43,840 nucleotides of DNA from Flavobacterium odoriferum. GTDB taxonomy: Bacteria; Bacteroidota; Bacteroidia; Flavobacteriales; Flavobacteriaceae. The position numbers were made by a program, and so were the translations under genes. The stretch lies in the NCBI RefSeq assembly GCF_025499515.1, contig NZ_JAMKFA010000019.1, positions 1 through 43,840 of the forward strand, read 5' to 3'. The notes beneath the pieces are model-generated. The model was not told the origin of the DNA, did no database searches, and worked only from the letters and a program-made list of their open reading frames with translations. Of this stretch, positions 42,405 through 43,840 are shown in pieces. Position 1 is the stretch's first letter, and each line of letters starts with the position of its first letter.

Positions 42405-43598
42405 ATGCCAAAAGTTTCCGTTAAAGGGCAACAAATGCCAGAATCTCCGATTAGAAAATTGGTTCCTTATGCCGAAATTGCTAAGAAAAAAGGACATAAA
42501 GTATATCATTTAAATATAGGGCAACCTGATATTAAAACTCCAGAAGTTGCACTACAAGCTGTAAAAAATGCCGATATTACAGTTTTAGAATATAGTCATT
42601 CTGCTGGTTTTGAAAGCTATAGAAACAAACTTTCGCAATACTACAAAAATCATGGTTTACCAATAGAAACACAAGATATTATCATTACAACTGGTGGTTC
42701 AGAAGCTTTGCTTTTTGCTATGGGAAGCACAATGGACTCAGATGATGAAATTATTATTCCTGAACCGTTTTATGCCAATTATAATGGGTTTTCGACTGCT
42801 TCTGGTGTAAAAGTAGTTCCGGTTATTTCAGGAATTGAAACTGGTTTTGCTTTGCCTCCAATTGAAGCTTTTGAAAAATTAATTACACCAAAAACAAAAG
42901 CCATTTTAATTTGTAACCCTGGAAATCCGACTGGTTATTTATATTCTAAAGAAGAGATTTTAAAACTAGCTGAAATCGTAAAAAAACACGATTTATTTTT
43001 AATCGCTGACGAAGTGTATCGTGAATTTATTTATGATGGTGAAAAACACTTTTCAGTAATGAATGTTCCTGGATTAGAAGAACATGCAATCATGATTGAT
43101 TCGGTTTCAAAACGTTACAGTATGTGTGGCGCTAGAATTGGTTGTATTGTTTCTAAAAACGCAGAAGTAATGGCAACCGCTATGAAATTTGCTCAAGCAC
43201 GTTTGAGTCCACCAACATATGCTCAAATTGCTAGTGAAGCTGCTTTAGAAACACCTCAAAGTTATTTTGATGATGTAATTTCTGAATACAAAGACCGAAG
43301 AGATACATTAATTGCAGAATTACAAAAAATTGAAGGGGTAACAGTTGCTACTCCAAAAGGAGCTTTTTATTGTATCGCAAAATTACCTATTGACAACGCC
43401 GATAAATTTGCACAATGGTTATTAGAATCTTATGATTTTAATGGAGAAACTGTAATGGTTGCTCCTGCTGCCGGATTTTATTCAACACCAAATGTTGGTT
43501 TAGATGAAGTGCGTATAGCCTACGTTTTAAAGAAAGCAGACTTGATTAAATCGGTTCAAATTCTGAAAGAAGCAATCGCAGTTTACAACAAAAAATAA
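42405..43598 (+). CDS. Class I/II PLP-dependent aminotransferase
   Basis: From the ATG at 42405 (MPKVSVKGQQ) it encodes 397 residues; an ATG eight codons earlier lies in the leader. Fold-type I aminotransferase features are HLNIGQPDIKTP (35-46), TTGGSEALLFAMG (95-107), NPGNPTGYLYS (171-181), ADEVYREFIYDGE (201-213) and the PLP lysine K236 in SVSKRYSMCGARIG. It belongs to the aspartate-aminotransferase subgroup, so an amino-acid transaminase is likely. The exact substrate is not visible. Confidence 0.93.
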   Translation: MPKVSVKGQQMPESPIRKLVPYAEIAKKKGHKVYHLNIGQPDIKTPEVALQAVKNADITVLEYSHSAGFESYRNKLSQYYKNHGLPIETQDIIITTGGSEALLFAMGSTMDSDDEIIIPEPFYANYNGFSTASGVKVVPVISGIETGFALPPIEAFEKLITPKTKAILICNPGNPTGYLYSKEEILKLAEIVKKHDLFLIADEVYREFIYDGEKHFSVMNVPGLEEHAIMIDSVSKRYSMCGARIGCIVSKNAEVMATAMKFAQARLSPPTYAQIASEAALETPQSYFDDVISEYKDRRDTLIAELQKIEGVTVATPKGAFYCIAKLPIDNADKFAQWLLESYDFNGETVMVAPAAGFYSTPNVGLDEVRIAYVLKKADLIKSVQILKEAIAVYNKK

Positions 43599-43619
43599 TT
43601 AAGATTTTTCTTTTTTTAT

Positions 43620-43641
43620 AAAGCCCATCATTCGGGCTTTT
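43620..43641 (+). terminator. Terminator after the aminotransferase
   Basis: A 7-bp GC-rich stem (AAAGCCC with GGGCTTT) closes a 7-nt loop and is followed by a T run. Confidence 0.8.
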
Positions 43642-43647
43642 TTTATG

Positions 43648-43735
43648 GCTTGTTCCCGCTGTCCGTTTCAATCTACTATTATGAGCTTGTTATTCAAATC
43701 TCACAATAGTAGGATTTTCACTACCATCGGGGCTA
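43648..43735 (+). ncRNA. Structured repeat resembling Flavo-1 RNA
   Basis: An outer CCCG (43655-43658) pairs with CGGG near 43728-43731. Inside is a long stem, about 16 bp with one bulge and one A-C mismatch, from AATCTACTATTATGAG to CTCACAATAGTAGGATT, with a 14-nt loop. The flanking words CCCGCTGTCCGTTTCAATC and ATCGGGGCTA resemble a conserved flavobacterial intergenic element that I associate with Flavo-1 RNA, from memory. It stands between two terminators and has no coding content. Confidence 0.5.
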
Positions 43736-43756
43736 AACTCAAACTTTCGGCATAAA

Positions 43757-43785
43757 AAAAGCGGTACTAATCAAGTACCGCTTTT
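43757..43785. terminator. Bidirectional terminator near right edge
   Basis: A stem of 12 bp including AAAAGCGGTACT and AGTACCGCTTTT closes the loop AATCA. It separates the structured repeat from the gene that enters the window from the right. Confidence 0.88.
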
Positions 43786-43801
43786 AAAAACCAAATTTCT
43801 C

Positions 43802-43840
43802 TTATCTTTTCATTGAAAAATGCGCTTTAAATTGTTTTGC
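43802..43840 (-). CDS. C-terminus of a gene entering from the right (partial)
   Basis: A minus-strand frame runs from the window edge to a TAA at 43802-43804, encoding AKQFKAHFSMKR at its end. It ends just before a bidirectional terminator, which supports a real gene end. Twelve residues are too few to name the family. Confidence 0.45.
   Translation of the reverse strand, partial: AKQFKAHFSMKR

Overview
The window looks like the chromosome of a Flavobacterium-type member of the Bacteroidetes. It is AT-rich, and several promoters carry the phylum's -7 box (TAnnTTTG). Many small lipoproteins have short MKK...C signal peptides. Typical families of the group are present: TIGR02117, TIGR02757, PorT-type barrels, a TolC/HlyD pair behind a TetR gene, and a CTnDOT-type integrase. 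No rRNA genes, CRISPR arrays or complete insertion sequences were seen. Nearly all of the window is ordinary core genome. The unusual material is at the left end and in a few intergenic spacers.

Region 1-6646 looks like one end of an integrated element. A tyrosine recombinase lies just beyond the 3' end of a tRNA-Ser(UGA) gene. Beyond it, all on the minus strand, are a TetR regulator, a TolC outer-membrane factor, an HlyD adaptor, a DUF2202 ferritin-like lipoprotein whose signal peptide is broken by a one-base slip, an unknown membrane protein, a Dps, an OsmC and the start of another membrane protein. The efflux genes lack the inner-membrane pump that normally completes them. Dps and OsmC suggest an oxidative-stress cargo.

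Region 6816-13114 holds a small membrane protein and an RlmL-like rRNA methyltransferase on the minus strand. A plus-strand run follows: a SAM methyltransferase, a ZIP metal transporter, a PH-domain protein, MurQ (peptidoglycan recycling), three small envelope proteins and a TerC protein. Region 13183-19685 (minus) has formate-tetrahydrofolate ligase and the two subunits of topoisomerase IV, with a nested inverted-repeat element between them. Region 19808-23585 (minus) holds four envelope or unknown proteins and the YchF ATPase.

Region 23792-29648 contains a secreted protein, a two-cluster ferredoxin (minus), a LuxC-like acyl-CoA reductase, SerC and a short SerA (serine synthesis), a DUF937-like protein and two small conserved proteins. 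Region 29660-34255 has FolE, MsrA, a LolD-like ATPase, a TIGR02757 protein, a membrane protein and PyrF. Region 34453-36287 is a compact run of five small membrane or envelope proteins (Lmo0937-like, YtxH-like, holin-like, unknown, lipoprotein) that looks like a general envelope-stress operon. Region 36368-43598 holds ValS, a DUF1573 protein, an aspartyl protease with a PDZ domain, DoxX, an AraC regulator and an aminotransferase. A structured repeat resembling Flavo-1 RNA sits at the right edge.

The best candidate for something undescribed is a promoter architecture shared by the secreted protein at 23792 and the envelope-stress operon at 34453. Both have two direct TGTAACA repeats exactly 21 bp apart, 26-27 bp upstream of a -7 box. 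This suggests a common activator. I found no clear new defence or biosynthetic system.
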